Origin: Posidonia oceanica
Lineage: Eukaryota; Streptophyta; Magnoliopsida; Alismatales; Posidoniaceae
NCBI GenBank assembly: GCA_037176725.1
Contig: JAZBRS010000026.1
Span: 63,962,501 to 64,026,500, forward strand
Reading direction: 5' to 3'
Length of the DNA stretch: 64,000 nucleotides
Shown here: positions 35,709 through 46,963 of the stretch, piece by piece
Numbering within the stretch: position 1 is the stretch's first letter
How the letters are laid out: every line of letters starts with the position of its first letter
The notes under the pieces: generated by a model
The model's input: the letters and a program-made list of their open reading frames with translations, nothing else
Told to the model about the DNA's origin: nothing
Database searches by the model: none
Position numbers and translations under genes: made by a program

Positions 35709-37167
35709 TGTAGATATCCCATTTTCGCATTTCCCAGAGTTCATAGAGGATAGGAACTTCTGAGGCACCCAGATCACACAACTAAGGCTTAAATAACACA
35801 TCTTCCATATGTTCCTTGATCTGCTTAAAAACAATGCTTGATCCTACCTGACTTAAGGTTGTTGGCTGTGGCAGAGTTAATGCACTCAGACTCGTGGCAA
35901 GTCCGAGTACCTTGAACACACTTTATCCCACTCAAATCCGTGGCAAATTTGAGTTAAAGAAGATGTTTTTATGATTTCATGAGATATCTGAAGTTTCCCG
36001 GCCTTTTATCTTATTTTCTCTGGGCAAAACCTAAAAGCTAAGGCTAGAAATGATCTGAGCTTGCTAGTTGCCAGCTAGGGAGGCAACTAAGTCAGTTGCC
36101 AGCTGGGGAGGCGACTAAGTTAGGCGCCACTCTAAGCGGCTACTAACTGTCGTGGGCTCCATTAACCGAATCGAACGGTTATTTTTGGCGGTTGTGTCCC
36201 ATGATCCCCTCGACAGCTAGGCGCCAACCTAAACGGCGACTAACGGTCGTGGAACTGCAACGGTTATTTCCCACGATCCCCTCAACTGCTAGACGCCAAC
36301 AAAGACGGCGACTAACCTCTAGACGCCAACCCAATCGACGACTAACGATCGTGGCCTCTATCAACCGAATTTCTACGATTTTCCACACATTTGCTTGGGT
36401 GGTTGCTTGTCTTAGTCGCCTACCCATACGGCGCCTGGCCATAACTGCCACATTTCTAGAAATTTCTATGTGTTAACCACCCACACCCCTTGGAGTCTAT
36501 AAATAGACCCCGTGGGTCAGTGTTTAAACCCCCGGCCAGTTGTGAGGAAACCTATCTTGGAGAAATTCCCTTTAGGTTTTTAGGATTTTGAGCTTCCACC
36601 TTCAAATAGCTAGAGTTTCCAAGCCAGAAACCCTAGTCTCCACCTTCAACAGAGAAACCCAAGATCGCAGAGATCACTACATCCCAACTACGATCCCAGA
36701 GATCTCAAGCCTAGTCAGAGCTCCGACCGTGCCTCCACTTCTACTCCACTGCATACAGCACGAGGGTGAAGGAAGTATTCTTCCAATCTTTTTCATTACA
36801 TCTCATATTGCATTCCTTAAAATAAGACCCATAGCATATACATGCGGGGGAATAACCCCCGGTTAGTATTAGATTTATTTGTTTCTAGTATTCACTGTTC
36901 TTCTTTGTTATCATTTACTACACACCAACTTACCTAGATCTCTTGTTTTTTTGTTTTTTGTTTTGAAGGAAAGGAAACGCTTACGTAACACAAGGGAGCC
37001 GCTAGACGACATCTAGCCGTCGATCTAGTGGTCCGAGGACCTACATCTTCATAATCTCCCCCAAGGTGTCTTGTCTACCAAAGGCGAGTGGCGATCACAA
37101 CAAAAGGTGATGACGTACGTGAAGGCGCAGTCATCTTTTTAAACACCCTTCCAAATCTACATCCACA
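35709..37167 (+). repeat. 5' LTR of gag-only element
   Basis: Starts TGTAGATATCCC and ends AATCTACATCCACA. It contains repeated (A/G)GTTGCCAGCTGGGGAGGC and ACGGCGACTAAC blocks (36060-36360) and a TATA box. A priming-site-like TGGCGATCAC lies at 37089-37098, 83 bp before the real site. Confidence 0.9.
36498..36506 (+). promoter_or_regulatory. TATA box of 5' LTR
   Basis: TATAAATAG within GAGTCTATAAATAGACCCC, conserved at 44348-44356 in the 3' LTR. It marks the U3/R region and predicts transcript starts about 30 bp downstream. Confidence 0.7.
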
Positions 37168-37171
37168 AAAG

Positions 37172-37189
37172 TGGCGATCACGGTGGGAC
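37172..37189 (+). other. Primer-binding site of gag-only element
   Basis: TGGCGATCACGGTGGGAC begins four bases after the LTR end and starts with TGG, complementary to a tRNA CCA end. The tRNA was not identified with confidence; it resembles a diverged Arg-type site. Confidence 0.65.
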
Positions 37190-38488
37190 TTGACTTTAGC
37201 CAACCCCCGTGCTATGTAAGTAATTCCTTTCCTTCCTTTCCATTATTTTTATAAATCTAGGTATAGTTTTTGGTTCGGGTGATCGTGCGATTAGTTTTTC
37301 ACAACTCCCGAGCCTTTATCAGTTTTTTTTCTTCTTTTTATATCTGTTTCTAACGTCAATAAAACCCAAAGCTCCAACAGCTGGGTCTGTTTTACTGAGG
37401 TCAAAAGACTCTGCATTTGAGACGCCAATTCAAGGAGCGTCTATCCTAGCCGCACCTCCAGGAGGCGACTGACAGAGGCGCCATTGCAACAGGCGGCTCA
37501 TCCCAGTTCGTTTTTTTTACTGCAGATCATTAGTTTTTCTGTAATTTGTGTTGTATTTTTGAATCTGCAGTTACATAAAAAATTAAAAACAACAATTCCT
37601 GTCCACTATGTTTTAGTTTTTTTTAACGGTTTTTAGATTTGTTTGTGTCCACCCTTAAGGTGGAAACTATCTTATTTATATTAAAGTTAAAGTTCCTTGA
37701 GGAAATCTTCCTCTAGCTAGAACGATTAACCTGAGCGAACTCGGGTCAGTGCAAGTCGCTCTCCCATACTCAGTGTTGGTTGTAATAGTTAGATCAAGAT
37801 CTCGAGGTGTCCTAAGGTGTTATTATCGACTCCTTCTTCTCCCTGAGTCAATATTAATCCTTAGTAGATACTTGTTGCTTTAATATTCCGTATTTATTCA
37901 TCGCTTTGTGGTTTGTTAAGTGCCGAGCCTAAGGATAGAATCCTAGGTGGTAGGTCCCTCTTTAGAGAGACAAGCCCGCCATCTAGGTCCTCTTGGTGGA
38001 TCCTGAAGAAGGTCAAAGAGTGGTACCTATAAGTCAAAAATCCCAGTTAATTGTGGACACACAGGTTTAATCAACTGATTAAATATTCACTTCAACAAGA
38101 AAAATTTGCGACTTGTCTGAAAAACATTGCACAGTTTTATTTTCCTGTTCGTTGCGCAGTCTGTCCAAAATATACCTTGGCTGCTGGAAGAACAGGGCTT
38201 AAGCCACCTGTTCAGAAGGCGCCTCGTTCAGCCGCCCTTTCAAACGGTGACTTGTTTGGTCGCCTAACTTACGGACGACGGCAGGGTAGACGTTCCATTC
38301 CAGTGTGCATTGTTTGCAGGGATTAAACTATCACCATTAACAGGTTGCAAGAGCATCAGAACAACAATCATTTACTATTTACTGTTTTCTTTTTCCTTTC
38401 ATTTCATCGAGTCTATATTAAGTAGTGTGTTTGAGTCTGTAATTTCCTTTTTCAAGTTTTCTGTGATAATTTAAAAGACAATCTCACA

Positions 38489-40411
38489 ATGGAGCTTTAT
38501 CGGCCGAATCAAGAGTGCATCAATACAACCTCTGCCTCAACCTCTACCTCTACGGTGCAATCAAGTCTAGGCCTAGATGGATTCTTTTATAGAACTTCAA
38601 CTTCACAGGCACAAGAGCCAGAGACTCCCAACTTTGCACAAGGAGTTGAAGGAGAGAGAGGAGTAAGCCACTCCCAAACATGGAGTACCTCGTTTGCGCA
38701 CACGCTTCCCGAAGTAACTTCCCCAGTAGTGCCGCCTACATCGACCGCTTCCTATCTGTCTGAGGAAGCGACTAATGAGATCTACCAACTCCTGGCACGG
38801 CACCACCATCCCTCATTTAGGAGCCTACAAACCTCATCTGTCCATCAAACTTCTTTCCTAAATCCTTACCAAAACTCACTAATCACACCAACCTACACGC
38901 ATGCCATACCAAACCCCACGGTAAACTTCTCTACCCAAGGTTCATTCACACAATACCACGCAACACCAACCTATCATTTCATGCATCAAACCATGCCATC
39001 ATACACAACCTACCAACAACCATAATATCCCGGAATAACACACTCACCACAACCTCCCGCCAACACACAATCATACTACACTCCACGTCAAACCCAACCC
39101 TTCTCTCCACTATACGACCCTCTATCACCACCGTTCCACCAAACACATGGACACCTAAACCAGGGACAACAAGCCATGCCAGGACAGGACATCAAGAGAA
39201 TGATCTCTGAGGCACTCATAGAAGCGGGGGTTACACATAAAGAGCCAATAGGGTTTGACACTGCTAAATTTCCTCATTTTGTTCTTCTACTTGGATTCAA
39301 AATGCTAAAGATGAGGAAATACAGTGGAACAGAGGATCCAAGGGGTTATCCAGCCACATTTACTATGGATGCTCTACCCTATCAGTATGACAATGGGCTC
39401 ACAATCTACCTCTTCTTCAAGAACTTGGAAGGAGAAGCACTGGAATGGTTCAACATGCTCACAGCAAATGATCTCAGCAGCTTCAAGATGGTTCAAGAAA
39501 AATTCGTACTCCAATATAGCCATCGCATCCAACACGAGGCTACAATGAGCGACCTCCTCGCTGAAAGGATGAAACCTGATGAGGAGTTCGCAACTTTTGC
39601 AAGCAGATGGAGAGACATGGCTGCAAGGTCAAAATGCTACATACCAGAAAGCCAAGTAGTTGAGATCATTTTCCAAAACACTACAAGAGCACTCAAAATA
39701 GGGCTACTGATGAGTGACCTCCACACATACCCTCAATTGTACGAGCGTGCTGCTAGAGTCCTCCGTTACAAAGAAGAGTTACCATTCTTAGAGCCTAAAG
39801 GAAGGGGCAAGAAGAAGACCACTGGCTATACGCTTGAAGGCATCACTAATAACATGGCCCAGGTCTCAATTCAACAAAAGCAGAAAGGGCAAAGGGACCC
39901 CCAATATCAATCCAAGCAATCATTTCTGGCCCATAGGCAATAGACCCAGTATCAGCTAGAACCATATCTGAACCAACCAACGCAGTACCAGGGACAGTTA
40001 GTGCAGCCAATGCGACATCAACAACAACCGCCACGTGACTACCTGGTACATGCCCAACAAGGATGGACAAACAATGGATACCAGGGGCAACAACAGGGGC
40101 AGAGGAACTACCATAGCGTCCCTCCACCACGAAATTACAAAGGCCCTCAAAGGCAAAGTTACCCACCGCTTCCTGAATCAATCCCTGATACGTTCAGGAT
40201 GCTGGTTGAAAGTGGAGATCTGCAACTCCTAGAACCCAGGCCAAATTTTCCGAATGCTGATGTGTCCAAGCACTGCCCTTATCATCAAAACAATGGGCAT
40301 ACTCTTGAAGAATGCTTTACTGTCAAAAATAAAATACATAATCTTAATGACAATGGTGAAATCATGTGGCCTGAGCTTAAAGCCAGACTAAAAGTAGCTA
40401 AAAGGGACTAG
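38489..40411 (+). pseudogene. Ty3/gypsy gag with two in-frame stops
   Basis: One reading frame runs from an ATG at 38489 to TAG at 40409, broken by TAA at 39023 and TAG at 39941. The first third is Ser/Thr/Pro/Gln-rich. The middle (39176-39943) holds the retrotransposon gag domain, with LEGEALEWFNMLTANDLSSF and EEFATFASRWRDMA as diagnostic stretches. The last part (40001-40411) is Gln-rich and ends with a CX3HX3GHX4C knuckle, CPYHQNNGHTLEEC. Gag forms the particle that packages the RNA. Both breaks lie in Gln-rich stretches (after QQP and HRQ), so single C-to-T changes at CAA or CAG codons would explain them. Upstream 37190-38488 is a long leader without a gene. Confidence 0.85.
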
Positions 40412-40453
40412 CAAGTGATGTAGATACATCAAGAGCCCTTGCTCAACTATTGA

Positions 40454-41152
40454 GTGGCTCACGCGGATGCAGAGATCATTCTATTAGCTGCTCGATCTGA
40501 ATTGGCATCCATTCAATGCATACAAGCATATCCAGAACAGAGCCCGTCAAGTAGAGAGGACCATAATCTCAAGGCACCCTCAACACCTACTCTGAACTCT
40601 CGAGACATGATCCAAGAAGACTGGTCGCCCATTTATGATGAGTACACTGACACTAACTGGTGCAATGAAAAAGCAGTGGACTCTCAGGACTTAATAGAAG
40701 AAAACCAGTCACCCATCTACGATGAGTATGCTGATGTGAACTGGTACGACATGGAAGCCATGTTCAACTCGCCGCTCCCAGCAGCACAAGCAAGAGTTGA
40801 TCCTCCTCCCAAACCGCCCGATCCTACAAGAGGACACACTAGGGGCAGTCATGAACACTGTGTTCATGAAGGAGAGGCTACTGCAGAGCCTGACAGAGAC
40901 AACAATGGTTACATCCTGAGAATCTCCAGTGCAAGAGAGAAAGCCACCAGGGGCACACCACCTGGAACGGGTCAGAATGAGTCCGACTCTGACCCTCTGA
41001 AAGCAAGGACTGCGCGTAAACCAAAAGAACGACAAGAACATGCGCCACAAGCACTTGACTACTTAACGCCAGGGGCAGACTTCCGTAGTCACCTCTCAGG
41101 TAAGCGCCCTCATCTGGGAAGGGAGGTGCGAGGTTCCACGGAACCCGACTAA
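40454..41152 (+). CDS. Acidic ORF downstream of gag, unknown
   Basis: This frame is the same as gag and follows three close stops (40409, about 40421, 40451). It could begin at GTG 40454 or be the decayed continuation of gag. It encodes 232 residues, acidic and Pro-rich, with no cysteine knuckle, protease (D-T/S-G) or polymerase motif. Two copies of a roughly 31-residue repeat, each with SPIYDEY and NW, cover about residues 50-105. The tail is charged (ARTARKPKERQEH). I do not recognise a family. It may be a spacer protein or the remnant linking gag to a lost pol. Confidence 0.45.
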   Translation: MAHADAEIILLAARSELASIQCIQAYPEQSPSSREDHNLKAPSTPTLNSRDMIQEDWSPIYDEYTDTNWCNEKAVDSQDLIEENQSPIYDEYADVNWYDMEAMFNSPLPAAQARVDPPPKPPDPTRGHTRGSHEHCVHEGEATAEPDRDNNGYILRISSAREKATRGTPPGTGQNESDSDPLKARTARKPKERQEHAPQALDYLTPGADFRSHLSGKRPHLGREVRGSTEPD

Positions 41153-43545
41153 GGGCAATGGTTAATTTAATTAAAACATGTAAATAAGACCCTTTTTCCT
41201 TTCAGTACTCTGTTTTCCTTTATTTATCTTTATTTATCTCTAATGCTAAGTTAGATTATAAGTAATAAATAATAAAAATGACTGATGAGTGTGGAATATA
41301 CCCAACAACTTAGAGCACAAAGCAGAGTTGCCGAAATATTACCTAAGGTTTCCTAAGCAGAGACTGTCACATCCAGGGAAGGTCCAACCACTGGTTGTAA
41401 TAATCTAAAGGCATCTTTAGATCCGTAGGAGTTACATACAATACACCCTTAATTAGTATGCCTAACTCTAGAAAGAACCAAAGACCAAGTCCTAGCTAAG
41501 GAAAGAAGGTTGCATTTTAAATAGAAAAGGAACTGAACGACTAGGGTAACCTCAACCTTGTCCTGTCTGCACATACACTTGCACAGGGAGGTAAGAGAAA
41601 GGCAAGCTCTGAGCAGAGGCTCATGGTACGAACCGCTCGCCAATTAACTTAGAAAGCGTCCAGAAAAGATGGCAGCAAAAATTGCCCAAACAGAGAGGAA
41701 AGAAGGTAGCAAAGAAGCTATCCAAGTGAGGAACAAACGAAAAGAGACAGTGAAAGAAACTGTCCAACTGAAAGAGGTCAGCAAAGAGCTGTCCAAAGAG
41801 CGGAAAAGGAACATGGCAAAAGCTGTCTATGTGTCTAAAGCATAAATCCTGGAAAAACGCGTTAAGGACCAAAGAAAGGCAAGTGGAATTCAAGACCTGA
41901 GCCAAAGTCGAGAGCTTACTGCACTTCAAGCCTCCTCCACCTATCTCACCCACAGGCAAGGGGCAGGGAATCCTAGAAGTTCAAGAACTGAGTAAGTGAA
42001 GGAAACAACAATCAAACCAAGGCTAGTATGAGGTCCCAAGTTCTCAGCAGACTAGGCATGTTAGAAGGGAAGGTTCTCTCACCTCAGATAATATGAGGCA
42101 ATACCGCAGAGTCTTTAAGTAAGAAGGTTATGACCACACTCATCAATCCAAAACTACCAAAAAAATCGAAAATCCCAAAATTCAAAAAAAAAAAAAAGAA
42201 AATCCAAAAACACCAAAAAAAATCAAAAATTCTAAAAAATTCAAAAAATTAGAAAATCCAAGAAAACCAACCCCCCAAAAAAAAAGCACCATCTACCCTA
42301 CATACAAGTAAAAACTTAGTAAGTAGGAAAACTGGAATTAGTCTGGCAGGTGATGCAACAATCATTTCACCTCGGATTTGAAGTCAACGTCCTACTCAAG
42401 TGTGTCTCACGGCTTGGGTGCGTTTTCTCAACAAAGACATTGCTTCGGCAATAATCTTCAGAGCATCTATGGATGACTCACAATCGGCGTCTACTAGGCT
42501 CCGATTTTTCATCTCCCTGCTGAGGCCAAGACTAATTCCCTCCACCTAGTTCTCAAGTATTGATTAAGAGATTATTTTTTCCCCTATACAAGTATAACTT
42601 AGTCAATTGCCCTAGGAACTGGAAAAGGTTCACCTGTGATTACTAACATCTTTTGTTAAGTGTACAGCTATAAAACTTACAACATGAAGAATAAGCTCAC
42701 GCCTAAGGGGCTCATATAGTGTACAAAGAAACGCCCACTTTGACTAAAAGGCAAACTCCGGTTTGGCAAAGGAAGGGTTCACTCCCTCACCCAGTTCTTT
42801 AATCATAGAATTCCTTTATTTGCCAAATCGAGCTGTGAGACGACGGTCCTTTTCGGAGAGTGCTGGTCACACTCGAGGACGGAAAACACTTGACCACAAC
42901 AAATTGCATTCATTCATTTTTGCATATGTCCATATGGTTTGGAACCAACCGTACCCTGCCGGCCTAACCTAGCATATGGACCATTCATTGCATCGTATGT
43001 TGCATTTGCATTTGTTTACTTGAACCATGCATCCATACATTTTCTCATATCATTGGAAGTGGAGCACGAACGGAGCCAAATGACCTTCAAGAGTGTTAGA
43101 AACCCTTAGGACATGTGATTCTCCTAGAGCCAACCTAGTTCCTACCTATTCTTCTATCAATTTCAATCCGAGTAAAATCTCAAACAAGATGCCACAGGAG
43201 CACTCCTTTTTGATCGTGTAAGGATCACGCCCCACGATTTCCTCCTTAGCTTCTGCCCCGTTGAAGTATATCTCTACATGGTTGACAGGTCTCGACATCG
43301 CCTGCGACACACAGCACCGACTTGACCCCTCCATGCTTGAATCTTCAATATGATGGCAATTAATCGAACCACTTGGCCGTTCGGCAATCTCCCGACACCG
43401 AGTCAGTTCACCCCTTCTTCCTTTTTTATTTATATTTTTTCATCCATAGTAGCAGATTGTTTGAGACGGAGCTCTCCTTTTCAGGAAATGCTCGATGGGA
43501 CATTTGTTCTTACCTTGGACCCGATCTTGTTCCAAGATCAACTCC
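41153..43545. other. Non-coding interior of gag-only element
   Basis: About 2.4 kb without recognisable pol. It contains a purine-rich degenerate repeat with AGCTGTCCAA(A/G) and AAAGAGG (41640-41830), an A-rich stretch (42150-42290), and scattered short frames. This is the place where pol would stand in an autonomous element. Confidence 0.6.
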
Positions 43546-43558
43546 AAGGAGGGGCATC
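43546..43558 (+). other. Polypurine tract before 3' LTR
   Basis: AAGGAGGGGCATC lies directly before the 3' LTR. A G-run followed by CA(T)C before the LTR is common in plant gypsy elements. It primes plus-strand DNA synthesis. Confidence 0.65.
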
Positions 43559-45020
43559 AGTAGATATCCCATTTTCGCATTTCCCAGAGTTCATAGAGGA
43601 TAGGAACTTCTGAGGCACCCAGATCACACAACTAAGGCTTAAATAACACATCTTCCAGATGTTCCTTGATCTGCTTAAAAACAATGCTTGATCCTACTTG
43701 ACTTAAGGTTGTTGGCTATGGCAGAGCTGATGCACTCAGACTCATGGCAAGTCCGAGTACCTTGAGCACACTTTATTCCACTCAAATCCATGGCAAATTT
43801 GAGTCAAAGAAGATATTTTTATGATTTCATGAGATATCTGAAGTTTCCCGGCCTTTTATCTTGTTTTCTCTGGGCAAAATCTAAAAGCTAGGGCTAGAAA
43901 TAATCTGAGCTTGCTAGTTGCCAGCTGGGGAGGCAACTAAGTCAGTTGCCAGTTGGGGAGGCGATTAAGTTAGGCACCACTCTGAGCGGCTACTAACTGT
44001 CGTGGGCTTCATTAACCAAATCGAACGGTTATTTTTGGCGGTTGTGTCCCATGATCCCCACAACAGCTAGGCGCCAACCTAAACGGCGACTAACGATCGT
44101 GGAACTGCAACGGTTATTTCCCACGATCCCCTCAACTGCTAGACTCCAACAAAGACGGCGACTAACCTCTAGACGCCAACCCAACCGGCGACTAACGATC
44201 GTGGCCTCTATCAACCGAATTTCTACGATTTTCCACACATTTGCTTGGGTGGTTGCTTGTCTTAGTCGCCTACCCATGCGGCGCCTGGCCATAACTGCCA
44301 CATTTCTAGAAATTTCTATGTGTTAACCACCCACATCCCTTGGAGTCTATAAATAGACCCCGTGGGTCAGTGTTTGAACCTCCGGCTAGTTGTGAGGAAA
44401 ACCTATCTTGGAGAAATTCCCTTTAGGTTTTTAGGATTTTGAGCTTCCACCTTCAAATAGCTAGAGTTTCCAAGCCAGAAACCCTAGTCTCCATCTTCAA
44501 CAGAGAAACCCAAGATCGCAGAGATCACTACATCCCAACTACGATCCCAGAGATCTCGAGCCTAGTCGGAGCTCCGACCGTGCCTCTACTTCTACTCCAC
44601 TGCATACAGCACAAGGGTGAATGGAGTATTCTTCCAATCTTTTTCATTACATCTCATATTGCATTTCTTAAAATAGGACCCATAGCATATGCATACGGGA
44701 GAACAACCCCCGGTTAGTATTAGATTTATTTGTTTCTAGTATTCTCCATTCTTCTTTGTTATCATTTACTACACACCAACTTACCTAGATCTCTTGTTTT
44801 TTTGTTTTTTTGTTTTGAAGGAAAGGAAACGCTTACGTAACACGAGGGAGCTGCTAGACGACATCTAGTCGTCGATCTAGTGGTCCGAGGACCTACATCT
44901 TTATAATCTCTCCCAAGGTGTCTTGTCTATTCAAAGGCGAGTGGCGATCACAAGAAAAGGTGACGACGTACATGGAGGCGCAATCATCTTCTTAAACACC
45001 CCCCCAAATCCACATCCACA
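43559..45020 (+). repeat. 3' LTR of gag-only element
   Basis: Collinear with 35709-37167, with mostly transition differences. It starts AGTAGATATCCC (T lost from TG) and ends CCACATCCACA, followed by CAATC. The TATA box is at 44348-44356. Confidence 0.9.
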
Positions 45021-46563
45021 CAATCAACAAGTTTTTATGAGGCAAACTTTCCTAGACAATGATGGTGATGCCTCTTTTGAATTATATTTTCTACACTTTG
45101 AAGCTTGAATGTGGTGATGGAAATTTTGGTGTTGGAGAAAATTATTACTTTTTTGCAACTTCTTTTTAGAATGATACATTTTTTGAATAGCATAGTGGTT
45201 ATTACTTGCAACCACGATTTTTTTTGAATGGCATAATGGTTATCACTTGCAACCACGATTTAGCTGTATGGGTTATTTGGATAATCTGAAATAATTTCAT
45301 TTTTAGGAATGCTAGATTTATTGCTAATGCTATCTTTTAGAACATTACATCACTCTCTAATTGTTGCAGTTAACAATTCAAATCATTTTTTACAGTTCGA
45401 TTTGTAAGTTTTTTATGTTCTCAAAATGTTATATTTCTCCTGTTATCTATGAATTTTTTATCTTGGTTGTCTATTAAATTAATAACGTATATTTCAATTG
45501 TTACAGGTCGCTAAATTATGCAGAGAACCTACGATGATAGAGTGGTGGACTGCATCCCACACTAGTGGGTCGGAACAGATTTGGTCAACCCCGTTTGCAA
45601 AGGATGTACTTATAAGTAATCATAGTTAGAATTAAAGTTGTTTTAATAATATACACTTCTATCTTATATCATCTCTAACTAACTTCTTGTGTTTATTTTT
45701 ACAGGATAGGTACATCTTCTTGTTCGAAGACAAATATAGGGACACTGATGTTGCTGAACAACCAGCCTTTGACAAGAAACTTTGGAAACAAGTTTCTATG
45801 GAAAGGAATGTAGGTTGTTCATCAAGAAAGCAAGACTTGGGTGGTCTTGATCCATACTATTCAGAAGAGTCTACTATTGGTTCTTCTACGGCTACTAACA
45901 TGTAGTATCAACCTTCAACTCAGGCCTCTGTTTCAGTTGATCCTGATTTCTTCACTTTCTAGTTGTCACAGATGACGACTACATTGCAGCAAGGTTCTAC
46001 TACCCAAATAAAAAATGAAATACATGCTTTGGAGGACCGACTTATAAGGTAAAGTTTTATATAGTTTTAAAATTTATTATATACAATAATTGTCATAATT
46101 CAACATTATAATATAATCATTATTCATCATAACATATTGTAAGTTTGCTTTTTATAATCAGAAGATGCACAGATGAGCAGGAAGTTGATTTGTCGAGTGA
46201 CGACAAGGAGGATTACGAGGAGTATACACGTGATCGTCGTTCCATTCATGCTTCTTCCTCAAAAGGTAAAGAAAAGCAAGTCAGTAGAAGAAGAAAATGA
46301 TTTGTATTATATCGTTTTGACTTGTATGGAGACGAGTGACTTGTATTATATCATTTCAGTGTTGTAATATCATGAATATTGTGAGCAAATGGATATGTAA
46401 AATTTTAATTATGTCGTAATATCAATTGATACTTTTTTTATAAAATTTATGGATGTGTAATGTATGTATAATTTAATTTTTGTCAATGCATATGAATGTC
46501 ATTTTAATAAGTATATTAATCTTAATTTTTGTGGATGTGGATGTTATAGTTTTTTTTTTCACT

Positions 46564-46963
46564 GTCTAGAATTAGCGAGGACTTTGTGAGGACTTTTCCT
46601 CACTAAATCCTTGCTAAAACAGTGGTATGGACAGGAATAACGAGGATGTATCCTCGCGATTTCCTCGCCGTTTATGAAACGACGACAGACACATTTTATA
46701 ATTAGCGAGCACCTAGTGAGCATATAGCGAGGCTATAGCGAGGTCTTTGCGAGGAACTAATTCCACGCAATATCCTCGCTAATACATAACGAGTAAATTG
46801 CGAGGAAATATCCTCGCAATATCGATTTAACGAATTATTTTTTGCCGAGGAAACATTATCCTCGCAATATCCTTGCTATCTTATTTAACGAGGATTTAGC
46901 GAAGAATCTGCGAGGAAATAGCGAGGACAATAGTCCTCGCAAAATCATATTTTTCTTGTAGTG
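46564..46963 (+). repeat. CACTA 3' subterminal region
   Basis: About 400 bp with more than a dozen GCGAGGA/TCCTCGC motifs in both orientations, ending CCTCGCAAAATC…TTTTCTTGTAGTG. It has a larger array than the 5' end. It lies about 260 bp after the transposase stop. Confidence 0.8.

Larger units (their letters stand above)
35709..45020 (+). mobile_element. Gag-only LTR retrotransposon (TR-GAG type)
   Basis: A complete element with two LTRs (35709-37167 and 43559-45020), a priming site, a gag region, a polypurine tract and the exact target duplication CAATC (35704-35708 and 45021-45025). No protease, reverse transcriptase, RNase H or integrase motif is visible in the 6.4-kb interior. It would have needed enzymes from an autonomous Ty3/gypsy partner, as described for TR-GAG elements in plants. 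In the first 220 bp the two LTRs differ at about 11 positions by eye, ten of them transitions, so the insertion is neither new nor very old. It lies inside the CACTA transposase intron. Confidence 0.85.
33051..46300 (+). pseudogene. CACTA transposase gene (Ptta/En/Spm type), broken
   Basis: Five exon pieces read plus: about 33051-33214 (PLEDYRVPFTKLIKKRMNDI…FPPHW), 33304 to about 33437 (WNELCDL, then EFQKRSTVGKLNR), 45507-45605 (VAKLCREPTMIEWWTASHTS), 45705-46048 and 46162-46300. The W…LC…F..RS…K.NR…SGS.S…L…REP order fits the plant En/Spm-associated transposase family (Transposase_24), which binds element ends rather than cutting DNA. Splice joins such as CAGGAGAG/G-TGG are clean. Damage includes a frameshift near 33330, two TAG stops in the fourth exon (45903, 45961), and a missing 5' part upstream of the solo LTR. 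The third intron holds a PDI exon and a 9.3-kb retroelement. Confidence 0.7.
16592..46963 (+). mobile_element. CACTA (En/Spm) element with nested insertions
   Basis: The left end is CACTACTAGAAAATCTG at 16592. The right end is the reverse complement of CACTACAAGAAAAATATG at 46963. Both carry dense GCGAGGA subterminal motifs. A Ptta/En/Spm-type transposase gene reads plus toward the right end, as expected. Removing the Ogre-type insertion (22231-32919 plus a 5-bp duplication) and the gag-only element (35709-45020 plus 5 bp) leaves about 10.4 kb, a normal size for an autonomous CACTA. The 3-bp flanks are AGG (left) and GGG (right), so the pairing rests mainly on termini and gene order. No TNP2-type catalytic transposase was found. 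Confidence 0.65.

Noticed and set aside
36179..36476. Paired RRLGWRL-type frames, duplicated at 44029-44326
   Set aside because: They are the direct repeats of the gag-only element's LTR read in frame, not a gene.
41153..43545. Hidden pol in the gag-only element
   Set aside because: No reverse transcriptase, RNase H, integrase or protease motif was seen in any frame by eye.
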